Of a stretch of 64,000 nt of DNA, positions 43,534-52,787 are shown piece by piece. Under the pieces are notes generated by a model. That model was not told the DNA's origin and did not search any database. It was given only the letters and a program-made list of their open reading frames with translations. The translations under genes were made by a program, and so were the position numbers. Positions within the stretch are counted from its first letter, which is position 1, and the number at the start of each line of letters is the position of its first letter. Source of the DNA: Clostridiales bacterium (GTDB taxonomy: Bacteria > Bacillota > Clostridia > Oscillospirales > CAG-272); assembly GCA_022793655.1 (NCBI GenBank), contig JAAWDG010000003.1:1-64000 (forward strand), read 5' to 3'.

Positions 43534-44562
43534 ATGAAAAAAATAGTTGAAACCATTCCCGGCATTCTTCTCGCCCTTGCGATTGCCGCGCTGGCCCGAT
43601 TCATTGAAGGACTTTTGCCCATTCACTTGATCGGCGCGTCGGTTATTGCTCTTTTTATCGGCATGATTATCAACGCTTTTTGGAAACCGCCGGCACTCAT
43701 CACAAAAGGCCTTCGTTTTACTTCTAAAAAAGTATTAAAGTTGGCCATCATTCTGCTCGGCGCGTCCCTCAGTATCGGCACCATTTTGAATGTCGGCAAG
43801 CTCTCTTTGGCCGTTATGCTGTTCACCCTGCTTACCTGTTTTGGCGGTGGCTACTTTATCGGCAAGGGTCTTGGCTTAAACTGGAAACTCTCTAACCTAA
43901 TTTCAGCCGGCACAGGCATTTGCGGCGGTTCAGCCATTGCCGCCATTGCACCAGTCATCGATGCGGAGGATCGGGACATTGCTTACGCAATGTCGGCCAC
44001 GTTTATTTTCGATATGGCCATGATTGTGCTGTTCCCCATTATGGGCAGTGCTATGGGACTTAGCGATATGGCCTACGGCCTTTGGGCAGGCACCGCCGTT
44101 AACGATACCTCCAGCGTGGTGGCCGCCGGTTATGCCTTTTCAGAGGCCGCTGGTGACTTTGCCACCATGGTAAAGCTGACTCGCACTTTAGCGATCATAC
44201 CAACCGTGTTTGTATTTGCCCTCATTCAAGTGCGCCTGAAAAAGAAAGAGGCGCTCGCTGCCGGCAAGTCCGCCCAGGTGAAGACAGATGTCCGCTTTAC
44301 CAAGCTTTTTCCTTGGTTTATTTTAGGATTTTTGGCGCTGGCTATTGTGAATAGCTTTGGCGTGATTCCCGTCGCCGTTTCATCAGGCGCCAAAACACTC
44401 AGCAAATTTCTCATGGTAGCGGCGCTCGCCGCCATTGGTTTAAACACCAGCTTCTCCGAGATGAAAAAATCAGGCGTGCGGCCCATGATTCACGGCTTTA
44501 TTATTTCAGCCTTAGTCGTTGTCGTAGCCATTGCCGTTGAATATTTTATTGGATTAGTATAA
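43534..44562 (+). CDS. YeiH-family putative sulfate/anion exporter (UPF0324)
   Basis: A 342-residue membrane protein with about ten hydrophobic helices. Family signatures are 'LLPIHLIGASVIALFIGMII', 'LKLAIILLGASLSIG', 'LISAGTGICGGSAIAAIAPV' and 'DLAYGLWAGTAVNDTSSV'-like sequence (here 'DMAYGLWAGTAVNDTSSVVA'). The family is annotated as putative sulfate exporter; the substrate is not well proven. 'aaaaaggaaa' lies upstream of ATG 43534. The gene is alone, between repeat R4 and a terminator. A link to the upstream sugar cluster is not evident. Confidence 0.88.
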   Translation: MKKIVETIPGILLALAIAALARFIEGLLPIHLIGASVIALFIGMIINAFWKPPALITKGLRFTSKKVLKLAIILLGASLSIGTILNVGKLSLAVMLFTLLTCFGGGYFIGKGLGLNWKLSNLISAGTGICGGSAIAAIAPVIDAEDRDIAYAMSATFIFDMAMIVLFPIMGSAMGLSDMAYGLWAGTAVNDTSSVVAAGYAFSEAAGDFATMVKLTRTLAIIPTVFVFALIQVRLKKKEALAAGKSAQVKTDVRFTKLFPWFILGFLALAIVNSFGVIPVAVSSGAKTLSKFLMVAALAAIGLNTSFSEMKKSGVRPMIHGFIISALVVVVAIAVEYFIGLV

Positions 44563-44584
44563 TTGCGCAAAGCATCTATACATA

Positions 44585-44613
44585 AAAAATCGCCCCTTAG
44601 GGGCGATTTTTAT
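44585..44613 (+). terminator. Rho-independent terminator
   Basis: A 12-bp stem (arm 'aaaaatcgcccc') with TTA loop has T-run and A-run flanks. It ends the YeiH-like transcript and may also serve the convergent GNAT gene. Confidence 0.9.
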
Positions 44614-44651
44614 TTCTTTCATTGCAACTTGGTCATTAAAAAGGAAAGCCT

Positions 44652-45219
44652 TTATCGCGCTGTTTCTACAAAATGCGTTTCGCTCATCTGCCAGTATTTT
44701 TGATACACATCATGTTCTTCTCCATTAAGATTTAGCTGATACATTCTAAACGTCACTAAGAAGTTTTTGGGCTGCCATAGTTCTTCATAAGAATAGCAAT
44801 AACGCATGCCTATATGCTGCATGACCCGGCCGCTTTTTGGATTATTTCGATCATGCGTCGCGGTGATGTATGGGAGTCCGTCTTTCTTTAATTGCGCTAC
44901 AATCGCGGCGCTGGCCTCCGTGATGATTCCTCGGTTCCAATATTCTTTCCGCAGCGCATAGCCGAAATCATGGCTTTCGTCGCTCTCTGCCTTGACATAG
45001 CCAATCGGAAAATTATCTTCTTTCAAGCAGACAGCATAGGCATATTCCTGGTTTTCAAAACGCTCTTGATAAAAACGCGTTGTTTCTTCTATCGTTTTGA
45101 CCGGATACCACGGCAGAAAATGATTGACATCCTCATCTTTCAATAGTAAAAACAAGGCCACGATATCACTTTCCTGAAACTTTTCTTAGCACAAGCCTGT
45201 TTGTTTCAATTTTTACCAT
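44652..45219 (-). pseudogene. GNAT acetyltransferase broken by a single-base frameshift
   Basis: The ORF track shows only 44652-45161 (169 residues), which starts abruptly inside a RimJ/RimL-like GNAT domain. The missing N-terminus lies just upstream in another frame: ATG 45219, preceded by 'aaggggg', reads 'MVKIETNRLVLRK' and then hits a stop. Removing one A from the AAAA run (minus strand, 45181-45184) joins the frames into 'NRLVLRKFQESDIVALFLLL' and gives an intact ~188-residue protein. The acetyl-CoA region 'AYALRKEYWNRGIITEA'-type sequence is present (here 'YALRKEYWNRGIITEASAAI'). It may be a recent pseudogene, a phase-variable tract or a sequencing error. Confidence 0.85.
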
Positions 45220-45320
45220 GGTCATCCCCCTTATCAATTAAGGGCAGCGCCGAAAAGCTGCGTGTATATCGCAAGCTTGCCCACGGCTCTGCCCAAAAAC
45301 AATGATTTCTTTCGAGAAGT

Positions 45321-46631
45321 TTACTCAGTATATAGCTTAAACGGCTCTGTCTTAGAAAAAACAATAGCGGGACAATGGCAAATATCCATCTTACCATCTT
45401 TAACGGGAATATTCTTACCATCAATTTCATTGACATAGACGCCATCTTCGAGCGGCACTTCCACCGCGCCCACTGTTTCCCGCAGACGGAAAACACCCAC
45501 GGCGAACTCTTCGCCATACTGATAGCTGCCAATCGCGGTATGATGTTCATTATCCGCCACCATGTTGAAATATCCTTTTGCAAAAATCGGACGGCGTTTG
45601 ATGGCCGAAAGGGCTGCAAACAGGGCCGATTTGTCCGGCCCGGTCCGGTCGATCGGCTCTTTTTCAAATAAAGAGGGCGTAAAATCGTTGGTGTATTCCC
45701 CGCCCGCGTTAATGAGCGCCGGCCCCAACAGAAAATAATAGAAGGCGGTAAAATTGATTAAGGCCTCGTCGTTTTTAATACGGGTAATGGCCCGGGGCTG
45801 ATCATGATTTTCCAAAAACCGCATTTTCACATAATTGCGCGGGTTCAGACCGTTTTGATCGCACAAATACTGGGTGTATTCGGAAAGGGGGATGCGGTCG
45901 TTTAAATACTTGCACAAATAATTGTAGCCGTCATAATCATAGGTCATGTCAAAAGCGGTGAGAATCTCATTCTCGCACCACCACGGACAGCCAAGACGCT
46001 CCAAATGCCGCATAAAGCCGGGGCCGCCCACCTCAGCTAACCAAATTGCCTCAGGATTCACCTTGGCAACCTCCTCAACTGCCTTGCGCCAAAAGGCAAC
46101 CGGCACCATAGGCGCCACATCACAACGGAAACCATCTACAAGCTGGGCCCAGTTCTGCAAGGTTTCAATCTGGTATTCCCACACATCCTCGTTCCGGTAA
46201 TCCAAATCATATACATCATTCCATTCGGGGAAGCGATTGATTGGCTCTCCCTTTTCATTTTGATAAAAGTACTCAGGATGCTCGTTCACAAGAACCGAAT
46301 CGCGCGCGGTATGATTGTACACAACGTCAATAATGACCTTCATGCCCAGCTGATGAATGCTGTCTACCAGCGAACGAAAATCCTCCATCGTGCCGTACTC
46401 TTCCCCGACGGTTCGATAATCCCGAATCGAATAGGGGCAGCCGTACGTCCCTTTTTTCACCGCTTGGGTCGCGGGATGAATCGGCGTAAGCCAAATAATC
46501 GTTGTGCCTAACGCGGCAATACGCGGCAAATCTGCCTCAAGCGCGCGAAAAGTTCCCTCTTTGGTTTGGTTGCGCGTATACACGCTGTAAATAACCTGAT
46601 TGCGCAGGGATACATCTGTCCATTCTGCCAT
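45321..46631 (-). CDS. Alpha-amylase family (GH13) glycosyl hydrolase
   Basis: About 436 residues. ATG 46631 is better spaced from 'aaaggag' than the listed 46637. GH13 barrel motifs are region I 'VIIDVVYNHTA', region II 'DGFRCDVAPMVP' (nucleophile Asp), region III 'IWLAEVGGPG' (acid/base Glu) and region IV 'FLENHDQPRA' (transition-state Asp). A short C-terminal beta-sandwich follows. No signal peptide, so it is an intracellular enzyme on maltodextrin-like or sucrose-like substrates. 'PMVP' after the nucleophile region is unusual, so the specificity is uncertain. It is 47 bp downstream of the Na/Pi transporter gene on the same strand. Confidence 0.92.
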   Translation of the reverse strand: MAEWTDVSLRNQVIYSVYTRNQTKEGTFRALEADLPRIAALGTTIIWLTPIHPATQAVKKGTYGCPYSIRDYRTVGEEYGTMEDFRSLVDSIHQLGMKVIIDVVYNHTARDSVLVNEHPEYFYQNEKGEPINRFPEWNDVYDLDYRNEDVWEYQIETLQNWAQLVDGFRCDVAPMVPVAFWRKAVEEVAKVNPEAIWLAEVGGPGFMRHLERLGCPWWCENEILTAFDMTYDYDGYNYLCKYLNDRIPLSEYTQYLCDQNGLNPRNYVKMRFLENHDQPRAITRIKNDEALINFTAFYYFLLGPALINAGGEYTNDFTPSLFEKEPIDRTGPDKSALFAALSAIKRRPIFAKGYFNMVADNEHHTAIGSYQYGEEFAVGVFRLRETVGAVEVPLEDGVYVNEIDGKNIPVKDGKMDICHCPAIVFSKTEPFKLYTE

Positions 46632-46678
46632 GATCATGCTCCTTTTTTCTGTAAATTGTTTATATAACGAACTCTCTT

Positions 46679-48445
46679 TTACATTTTAATGGGATTATAA
46701 TACTTTATTTTATATGCTTGATAAGTCTCTTTAAATGCCTCGCCGTTCTTTTTCACATCACGCAAATACTCATGCGTGTCCATGGCGGCGCTTTGCAGCT
46801 GAAGAACGCTCACTGCAATATTGGAACAATGGTCCGAGGCCCTCTCAATGTTTGTCAATAAATCATTATAGACAAATCCGTTCTCGATCGTACACTCGGC
46901 ATTCTGCAGACGCTTGACATGTCTTGTGCGCAGTTCGTCTTTCATCAAATCAATCACTTCTTCAAGCGGCTCCACCTTAGCAGCCTGCTCGGCATCGTCC
47001 TCAATAAATGCGCCGATTGCATAGCGCACTATATCCTTCAGCGCAGTAATAATTGCGTCGATTTCTTTCTTTGCCTCGTCAGAAAAAACAAGTTTTTTTT
47101 CGGCGAGTTCTCGTGCCAAGTTTACAATATTATCAGCATGATCGGCAATGCGCTCTAAATCACCGATTGAGTGCAGCATGACCGACACCTTGTTGGATTC
47201 TGCCTCGGTCATTGACATCCGGCTGACTTGCACTAAATACCTGCCTAATTTATCCTCAAATTCATCGGTTCTGTTTTCATATTCGGCCACCTTGTCCGCC
47301 TTTTTCTTGTCGAATTGCGTCACCTCAGCCAAGGCCTCTGTCATGGCTTTTTGAGTGATTTCGGCCATTTTGACCACCACTTGTTTAGCTTGGCCAATCG
47401 CAATAGAGGGGACCGAAAGGAAACGCTGATCAAGCAGCGCAATGGATTCCGCCTCGCTGTTGCCGCGGTCTTTAATGGTGATGCACATCATTTTTTCAAA
47501 TTGTTTGGTAAACGGAACTAAAAGAACGGTTTTTATCACATTAAACACCGTGTTTATCAGCGCAATATCCACCGCACTGGCCGTCATATCCTGAAACCCA
47601 AAGTGGAAAATGCCGTCTAAGAGATAAAACAGCGGCATCAGCAAAACAGCGCCAATCACATTAAAATAAAGATAGGTATAGGCCGCCCGCTTGGCGTTTG
47701 TATTCGCGCCAATGGCCGAAAGCAGGCAAGGGGCCGCCGCGCCAATCGAGGCGCCGACAATCAGCGGAATGGTCATTTGCATATCGATAGCGCCAGTCAC
47801 AGACAGCGCCTGAATAATGCCAATCGAGGCCGAAGAAGACTGTATCAGCGCGGTTAAAACCGTACCGGCGAGTAAAGCCAAAATCGGATTGGAAAAAGCG
47901 GTCACCATCTCGATAAAAACCGGTGATTCCCGAAGGCCCGCCATAGAGGAGGACATTTGCGCCATGCCGAACATCAACACCGCAAAGCCAAGCAGAATGC
48001 TGCCCACATCTCTTTTGCGGCTGCGGCCGGTGCATTTGAACATCACAATGCCAATGAAAGCAAGCACAGGCGTAAACGAAGAGGGCTGAAAAAGCCGAAC
48101 CAACATGCCCATGCCAGAGCCCTCAAGGCTATTCAGGGAAAGCAGCCACCCCGTCGCCGTTGTACCGATGTTGGCCCCCATGATAATGCCAATTGATTGG
48201 GACAGAGTCATAATGCCCGAGTTTACAAAGCCGACTACCATCACCGTGGTCGCCGAAGAGGACTGGATAACCGCCGTCACCAAGGCCCCAAGCAGCACCC
48301 CTTTAAGCGGCGTATTCGACACTTTTTCAAGAATCCCTTTCATCCTTCCGCCGGATATTTTTTCGAGCCCGCTGCCCATCAAAGACATACCAAACAAGAA
48401 AAACGACAGCCCGCCGATTAATGTCAAGATGCTAAATAGATCCAT
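46679..48445 (-). CDS. Na+/phosphate cotransporter family protein with PhoU-like domain
   Basis: A 588-residue protein of the NptA/YjbB type. Two inverted transport repeats carry the 'QSSSA' signature: 'AVIQSSSATTVMVVGFVNSG' (about residue 60) and 'ALIQSSSASIGIIQALSVTG' (about 205). Hydrophobic helices run from 1 to 330. Residues about 350-570 form a cytoplasmic PhoU-like four-helix region ('VMLHSIGDLERIADHADNIV', 'LTNIERASDHCSNIAVSVL'). It probably imports or exports phosphate with sodium. No pst or phoU genes are near. Its ATG 48445 lies 221 bp from the divergent esterase gene. Confidence 0.93.
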   Translation of the reverse strand: MDLFSILTLIGGLSFFLFGMSLMGSGLEKISGGRMKGILEKVSNTPLKGVLLGALVTAVIQSSSATTVMVVGFVNSGIMTLSQSIGIIMGANIGTTATGWLLSLNSLEGSGMGMLVRLFQPSSFTPVLAFIGIVMFKCTGRSRKRDVGSILLGFAVLMFGMAQMSSSMAGLRESPVFIEMVTAFSNPILALLAGTVLTALIQSSSASIGIIQALSVTGAIDMQMTIPLIVGASIGAAAPCLLSAIGANTNAKRAAYTYLYFNVIGAVLLMPLFYLLDGIFHFGFQDMTASAVDIALINTVFNVIKTVLLVPFTKQFEKMMCITIKDRGNSEAESIALLDQRFLSVPSIAIGQAKQVVVKMAEITQKAMTEALAEVTQFDKKKADKVAEYENRTDEFEDKLGRYLVQVSRMSMTEAESNKVSVMLHSIGDLERIADHADNIVNLARELAEKKLVFSDEAKKEIDAIITALKDIVRYAIGAFIEDDAEQAAKVEPLEEVIDLMKDELRTRHVKRLQNAECTIENGFVYNDLLTNIERASDHCSNIAVSVLQLQSAAMDTHEYLRDVKKNGEAFKETYQAYKIKYYNPIKM

Positions 48446-48666
48446 GCTTGTCCCTCACACAACACAAATTTTTCCTTTTACATTATATAACAAAAACCCA
48501 CAAAATTGAAGTGTTTTTCTAAAATTATTCAAAGTAAATTGACCTTCGTCTTTTGTCGTGTTATCATATAATTGTCTTTGCCAAATGTTCCTGCTTATAA
48601 AAACCATTTGGCCTAGGCAGCGTGCATCCTATCGATTTTACAAAACCCTAAAAGGAGAATTTTATC

Positions 48667-49440
48667 ATGAAACTTTGGAGCCAAACACCCCCTTTATTCG
48701 ACCCTGCCTATGAACAGCCCGAAACTGAACTGCATTTTTATCCAGCAAACACCGCCTCTCCGGCGGGATGTGTCATCATCTGTCCCGGCGGCGCCTATCG
48801 TTTGCGCGCCGCCCATGAGGGAGAAGCCTATGCACACATGTTCAACCAAGCAGGCCTGCACGCGGCGGTGCTTGACTACCGCCTGTATCCTTATTCCTAT
48901 CCGGCGCCCATGTTAGACCTGCAAAGGGCCATCCGCTTTGTTCGTTACCACGCAGAAGAATGGAATATTCTGCCCGACAAAATTGCCATCTGCGGCTCCA
49001 GCGCGGGCGGTCATTTAGCGGCCGTTTGCGCAGTGGACTTTGATGACGGCATGCCCGATGGTGACGACATCGACCGTGTTTCCTGCCGACCGGACGCGGC
49101 GATTCTATGCTATGCCGTCGCCACCCTCGGTCCCTTTACCCACCAAGATACCTCCCTTGTGATTACCAAGGGTGATCCGATGCTTGTCGAAAAGCTCTCG
49201 GCTGAGAAAAACATAGCCGAAAACACGCCGCCTATGTTTATTTGGCACACCGCAGACGACCAAGCCGTACCGGTCGAAAACGCACTGCTTATGGGCATGG
49301 CCTTAAGTGAAAAAAAGGTGCCCTATGAACTGCATATTTTCCCTCATGGCCCGCACGGACTCGGTCTTGCCGCGGGCTATCCGGAAGTCGCCAAGTGGGC
49401 TGAACTCTGCCAAAGCTATTTAAAATCGCTCGGTTTTTAA
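48667..49440 (+). CDS. Alpha/beta hydrolase, acetyl-esterase-like
   Basis: A 257-residue esterase. The oxyanion-hole region is 'VIICPGGAYRLRAAHEGEAY', the nucleophile elbow 'AICGSSAGGHLAAVCAV' (Ser in GSSAGG), and the acid and His are likely in 'HTADDQAVPVENALLM' and 'FPHGPHGLGL'. It is closest to BD-FAE/Axe-type carbohydrate esterases that remove acetyl groups from xylan-derived sugars. It is cytoplasmic (no signal peptide). 'aaaaggagaat' precedes ATG 48667. Neighbouring glycosidase and isomerase genes fit a role in sugar breakdown. Confidence 0.9.
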   Translation: MKLWSQTPPLFDPAYEQPETELHFYPANTASPAGCVIICPGGAYRLRAAHEGEAYAHMFNQAGLHAAVLDYRLYPYSYPAPMLDLQRAIRFVRYHAEEWNILPDKIAICGSSAGGHLAAVCAVDFDDGMPDGDDIDRVSCRPDAAILCYAVATLGPFTHQDTSLVITKGDPMLVEKLSAEKNIAENTPPMFIWHTADDQAVPVENALLMGMALSEKKVPYELHIFPHGPHGLGLAAGYPEVAKWAELCQSYLKSLGF

Positions 49441-49458
49441 TTTCTTCATAACGGCAAA

Positions 49459-49492
49459 AAAGGGGTGTCATGGTTTTCCATGACACCCCTTG
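49459..49492 (-). terminator. Terminator of the Cys-rich small peptide gene
   Basis: A 13-bp perfect stem (arm 'aggggtgtcatgg') has a TTTT loop. The six-A run at 49455-49460 gives a T-run on the minus strand, so it points left, ending the small gene at 49510. It may also stop the esterase transcript. Confidence 0.85.
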
Positions 49493-49509
49493 CCATTTGG
49501 TCGGTTCTA

Positions 49510-49599
49510 TTAGTTGCAGCAGCAACAGAAAATAATAACCAAAGCGATAATAATAATCCAGACATTGCAGTCGTCAAACATATTGCAAAGGCAGTTCAT
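49510..49599 (-). CDS. 29-residue Cys-rich membrane peptide (not in ORF track)
   Basis: A complete short gene with a near-perfect ribosome binding site 'aaaggagg', ATG 49599, stop TAA at 49510 and its own terminator 11 bp later. The peptide begins 'MNCLCNMFDDCN', then has a hydrophobic stretch 'VWIIIIALVIIF' and ends 'CCCCN'. Seven of 29 residues are Cys, three before the membrane segment and four in a row after it. Small peptides of this style, with a hydrophobic core and terminal Cys cluster, occur in spore-forming Clostridia, but I know of no assigned function. Good translation and termination signals argue that it is real. Confidence 0.8.
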   Translation of the reverse strand: MNCLCNMFDDCNVWIIIIALVIIFCCCCN

Positions 49600-49768
49600 T
49601 TTTATCCTCCTTTCGGACTAGGCAATCCTACTTTTAGTGTATGTATCGTCCGCCCGAATGTGCATAAACTCTTTCCCTTGCCATTTGCCTCCACACAGCC
49701 CTTTTAGCGTTTTTTATGCTGCCACTGTTCTTTTAGCACTCCTTACCGAGTTTATTCCTCAGTAAAGA

Positions 49769-50545
49769 TTAATTTTCATAACAAAATGTTTTTAGAAGCG
49801 CTAAGGATTTTTCGGCATCCGCCTCAAAATTCTGCGTGCCGGCTTCAATCGAAATACGACCCTGGTAGCGGCAAGCCTTCAGCGCTTTGGCAAACAGCGC
49901 ATAATCAGCGTCCTGCCCATCCCCCCAGGTTGGATAGGTGCGGTCGGCCGCGGCAATATGAATATGCACAAGTTCGGCCCCATAGGTGCCAATATCCGCA
50001 AACGATTCACCCTCGCTTTTCATATGGTAAAGGTCTGCAAGGCCAGCCACGTGCGCATTGTTCGCCTCTTTCGCGGCCGCAAGGCCCTGCGGCACCCGGT
50101 TGATTAAATTATCCTCTTGTTTGCGAAGGGGCTCAACGGCAATCATGATATCATATTCACCCGCAATGTCGCCCACAATTTTCAGTGCTTCGATAAACTG
50201 CCCATAGGCGCGCTCATAGGAAAAGCCCTCGTCGACCCGGCGGGCGTCGCCGCTACCAAACACAACCGTTTTCACGCCGAGCGATGCCGCCCGCTGTAAC
50301 GCCTTGCGTGCAAAAGCACTGATTGCCTGCAGATCCGCCGCCTCGCCGGTAACGCGAATCTCGGCCGGGAAAAAGCAGTTGCCTGCCTCGGCCGCAAGAC
50401 CAGTGTCAAGCACCCTTTGTCGATAAGCTTCAAACGCGCCGTCCTCCATCTGTGCGAGCTCACGCACATTCAGTTCCCAATAGTCATATCCGAGTTTCTT
50501 GGCTGTTGGTGCCTGCTCTACCGAGCAGCAAATTCCTAATTTCAT
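49769..50545 (-). CDS. Sugar phosphate isomerase/epimerase family protein (third)
   Basis: A 258-residue xylose-isomerase-like TIM barrel. Metal-site strands are visible as 'IMIAVEPLRKQEDNLIN' (Glu), 'AHVAGLADLYHMKSEGES' (Asp/His), 'VHIHIAAADRTYPTWGDGQ' (His) and 'RISIEAGTQNF' (Glu). It is shorter than the 41.2-kb homologue and clearly a different subfamily. It is the last gene of a minus-strand series after a DMT transporter gene (60-bp gap), which could supply or export its substrate. Substrate unknown. Confidence 0.9.
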   Translation of the reverse strand: MKLGICCSVEQAPTAKKLGYDYWELNVRELAQMEDGAFEAYRQRVLDTGLAAEAGNCFFPAEIRVTGEAADLQAISAFARKALQRAASLGVKTVVFGSGDARRVDEGFSYERAYGQFIEALKIVGDIAGEYDIMIAVEPLRKQEDNLINRVPQGLAAAKEANNAHVAGLADLYHMKSEGESFADIGTYGAELVHIHIAAADRTYPTWGDGQDADYALFAKALKACRYQGRISIEAGTQNFEADAEKSLALLKTFCYEN

Positions 50546-50604
50546 TCTTAGCCTCCATACTGCGACTGTTTTAAAGGGCAGCGATAAGCTGCTCTCTTTT
50601 TTAT

Positions 50605-51606
50605 TTAAAGATTTCCAATGCCCTCAGAAATCCCTAACATCACAATGCCGAGAATCACTAAAATTACACAGGCATACTGCCCTTTCTTGAGCTTCTCTTT
50701 TAAAAAGATATGCGAGAGAATCACCGAAATAATACAATAAGAAGCAATCATTGGTGCGGCTAACACGGGTTTTGCGGCCATGGCATACACATAGAACACC
50801 TGGCCAAATTCTTCAAAGCAAGCCGCCACACCCTTGGTTTTATCCTTAAAAGGATTATATGGCTTTTTATTTTTAAGCCACAGGTAGACAAAGCACACAA
50901 GACCGAACAAAAAGAAAGTCAGGCCATAGATAATGATAACGTCTATTTCGCCCAGCGAAAGACCATGGTCGCTATCCAAAATAATGCCGTCTGCGGCCGT
51001 ACCGATAGTATCAAAGATACAATATAACAGTGGAAACAAAAGCGCCAGCGCACCCAGACGATATTTGCGATTTTCTTTTGTTTCGGCCAGTTCACTCGTC
51101 GCTAATCGATGTTCCACAACCGCAAGCGCAACCACACCGGCACAGATAACAAGAAAGCCTGCCCCAATTAACAGGTTGTTCACCAGTGAAAGGCCCTGTA
51201 CATCCTCAAACACAAAACCGGTTTCTTCTGAAAAAGCCTCTAAGAAATTATCGGCTGTAAAGGCGAACCAAATGGCCATCAGTATGGCCGAAAACGCACC
51301 CGATGCGTTCTGCACAGGCGAAACAATCGACACCTCTAAATACCGCAGCCCTGCATAACCAATCACCATAGAGAGTATGTAAGAGGCCGAAGCCGGTGCA
51401 TATCTGACAAGGTTATGAAGATTTAAAACGCCAACGCCGCTTTCGGCAAATGGAAGCAGCGCCAAGGCGCATACACCCATCACAAGCCCTACCCAAACGG
51501 CAATCTTTAAATGGCTTTGCGAATCATTCTCGTCAGTCCCTTTTTTATAAAATAAATCAGCGCCGCCCCACGCAAGGGTAGCAATTAAAGCAAATAAAAA
51601 CCACAT
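50605..51606 (-). CDS. DMT-superfamily (EamA-like) transporter
   Basis: A 333-residue membrane protein with about ten hydrophobic helices in two EamA-like halves ('FALIATLAWGGADLFYKKGT' at the start, 'YASYCIISVILSHIFLKEKL'-like sequence near the end). The motif 'HIFLKEKLKKGQYACVILVI' is the usual EamA C-terminal signature. Odd for the family, a stretch of charged residues (about 155-215) and long loops separate the halves. Substrates in this family are amino acids, sugars or nucleotide sugars. It lies between tagO and an isomerase-like gene. Confidence 0.85.
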   Translation of the reverse strand: MWFLFALIATLAWGGADLFYKKGTDENDSQSHLKIAVWVGLVMGVCALALLPFAESGVGVLNLHNLVRYAPASASYILSMVIGYAGLRYLEVSIVSPVQNASGAFSAILMAIWFAFTADNFLEAFSEETGFVFEDVQGLSLVNNLLIGAGFLVICAGVVALAVVEHRLATSELAETKENRKYRLGALALLFPLLYCIFDTIGTAADGIILDSDHGLSLGEIDVIIIYGLTFFLFGLVCFVYLWLKNKKPYNPFKDKTKGVAACFEEFGQVFYVYAMAAKPVLAAPMIASYCIISVILSHIFLKEKLKKGQYACVILVILGIVMLGISEGIGNL

Positions 51607-51659
51607 ATCGATATAAACCTCACGTTCAAATTAAAATGATAAAATCATGAAAATGCCCT

Positions 51660-52787
51660 TTATGGCCTTTTTTGCTCTGAATCGGGCGGCTCCTCCGCTT
51701 TTTGCAGGCCTGAATCGACTCTGACATTGAAATGATGGAACACAAAAAATGCAAAGGAAAATAAACACACCGCTACCACCAAAATTCCGCAGGCAGCAAA
51801 CATCAGCCTGGTATTGCTGAACAGCTCTAAGGACTCGTCCAAATTGCGCAGCGAAAGAACAATCGCCGCCACGCCCAACACTGCGCTGATAATATACATA
51901 ATGCATACCGTCTGCATATGTGTAAAGCCCATGTCAATCAATCGATGATGCAAGTGCCCCCTGTCGGCCGAAAATGGACTTCTGCCATGCAAAATGCGGC
52001 GGATAAAGGCAAAGGCCGTATCCAAGAGCGGCAAACCGAACACTGCAATCGGCGTGATAAACGCTAAAAGTGAATTCATCGACATGATGCCTTGAATCGA
52101 CATGATCGAAAGAATATAGCCAAGGAACATCGCGCCCGTATCGCCCATAAAAATTTTGGCTTTATGCAGATTGTATGGCAGAAAGCCCGCACAGGCGCCA
52201 ACTAATACACAAGCGAAAAGGACCATATAAGAATTAGAATAAATAATTGAAATAACCAAAATGGATAACGCGCCAATACCCGAAACCCCGCAAGCAAGGC
52301 CGTCTAAACCATCAATTAAATTGATGGCGTTAATCAGCGCCACAATCCAAAGCACCGAGATCACCGTTCCCCACACCCGGCCAAAGACAAGGGTAGTATC
52401 CAAAAACGTGATTTCTGTAATCATAATATCACCAAACACAACCGTGCCCAGTGCAATGAGAATCTGCAAGGCAAATTTAACTAATGCTTTTAAGCCAAAC
52501 CGATCATCAATGATACCGGTCAGCACAATCAGCGTAGCGCCGGCCCACATAGCAATCGAAGAGGCTGACAAGCCGCAAAGCAGCACGCTGGTCACCGTAA
52601 AGCCAAACCATATGGCGAGGCCCCCAAGCAGCGGCGTCGCCTCTTTGTGCATTCTTCTTTCATCCTTCGGCACGTCAATAGCACCAATTTTATAGGCAAA
52701 AACACGCACCAAAGGCGTAACCGAAAACGAGAAAAGCCAAGCAACCACGCCCGCGGCAATACAATAAATAATATATGTTTTCGTCAT
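51660..52787 (-). CDS. tagO: Undecaprenyl-phosphate sugar-1-phosphate transferase (TagO/WecA family)
   Basis: A 375-residue member of the MraY/WecA family, which starts teichoic acid or polysaccharide synthesis by moving a sugar-1-phosphate to undecaprenyl phosphate. Eleven helices are expected. Catalytic motifs are 'IDVPKDERRMHKEATPLLGG', 'NLIDGLDGLACGVSG' (DGLDG-type metal Asp), 'KIFMGDTGAMFLGY' and 'HGRSPFSADRGHLHHRLID' (the WecA-type His motif rather than MraY). ATG 52787 overlaps the trpS stop by 4 nt, an unexpected coupling. It pairs logically with the LtaS-like enzyme at 9.2 kb, but not by linkage. Confidence 0.93.
   Translation of the reverse strand: MTKTYIIYCIAAGVVAWLFSFSVTPLVRVFAYKIGAIDVPKDERRMHKEATPLLGGLAIWFGFTVTSVLLCGLSASSIAMWAGATLIVLTGIIDDRFGLKALVKFALQILIALGTVVFGDIMITEITFLDTTLVFGRVWGTVISVLWIVALINAINLIDGLDGLACGVSGIGALSILVISIIYSNSYMVLFACVLVGACAGFLPYNLHKAKIFMGDTGAMFLGYILSIMSIQGIMSMNSLLAFITPIAVFGLPLLDTAFAFIRRILHGRSPFSADRGHLHHRLIDMGFTHMQTVCIMYIISAVLGVAAIVLSLRNLDESLELFSNTRLMFAACGILVVAVCLFSFAFFVFHHFNVRVDSGLQKAEEPPDSEQKRP

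Noticed and set aside
45206-45667. 153-residue minus-strand ORF overlapping the GH13 gene
   Set aside because: It is a shifted frame of the C-terminal part of the GH13 gene, and nothing in it resembles a protein domain.
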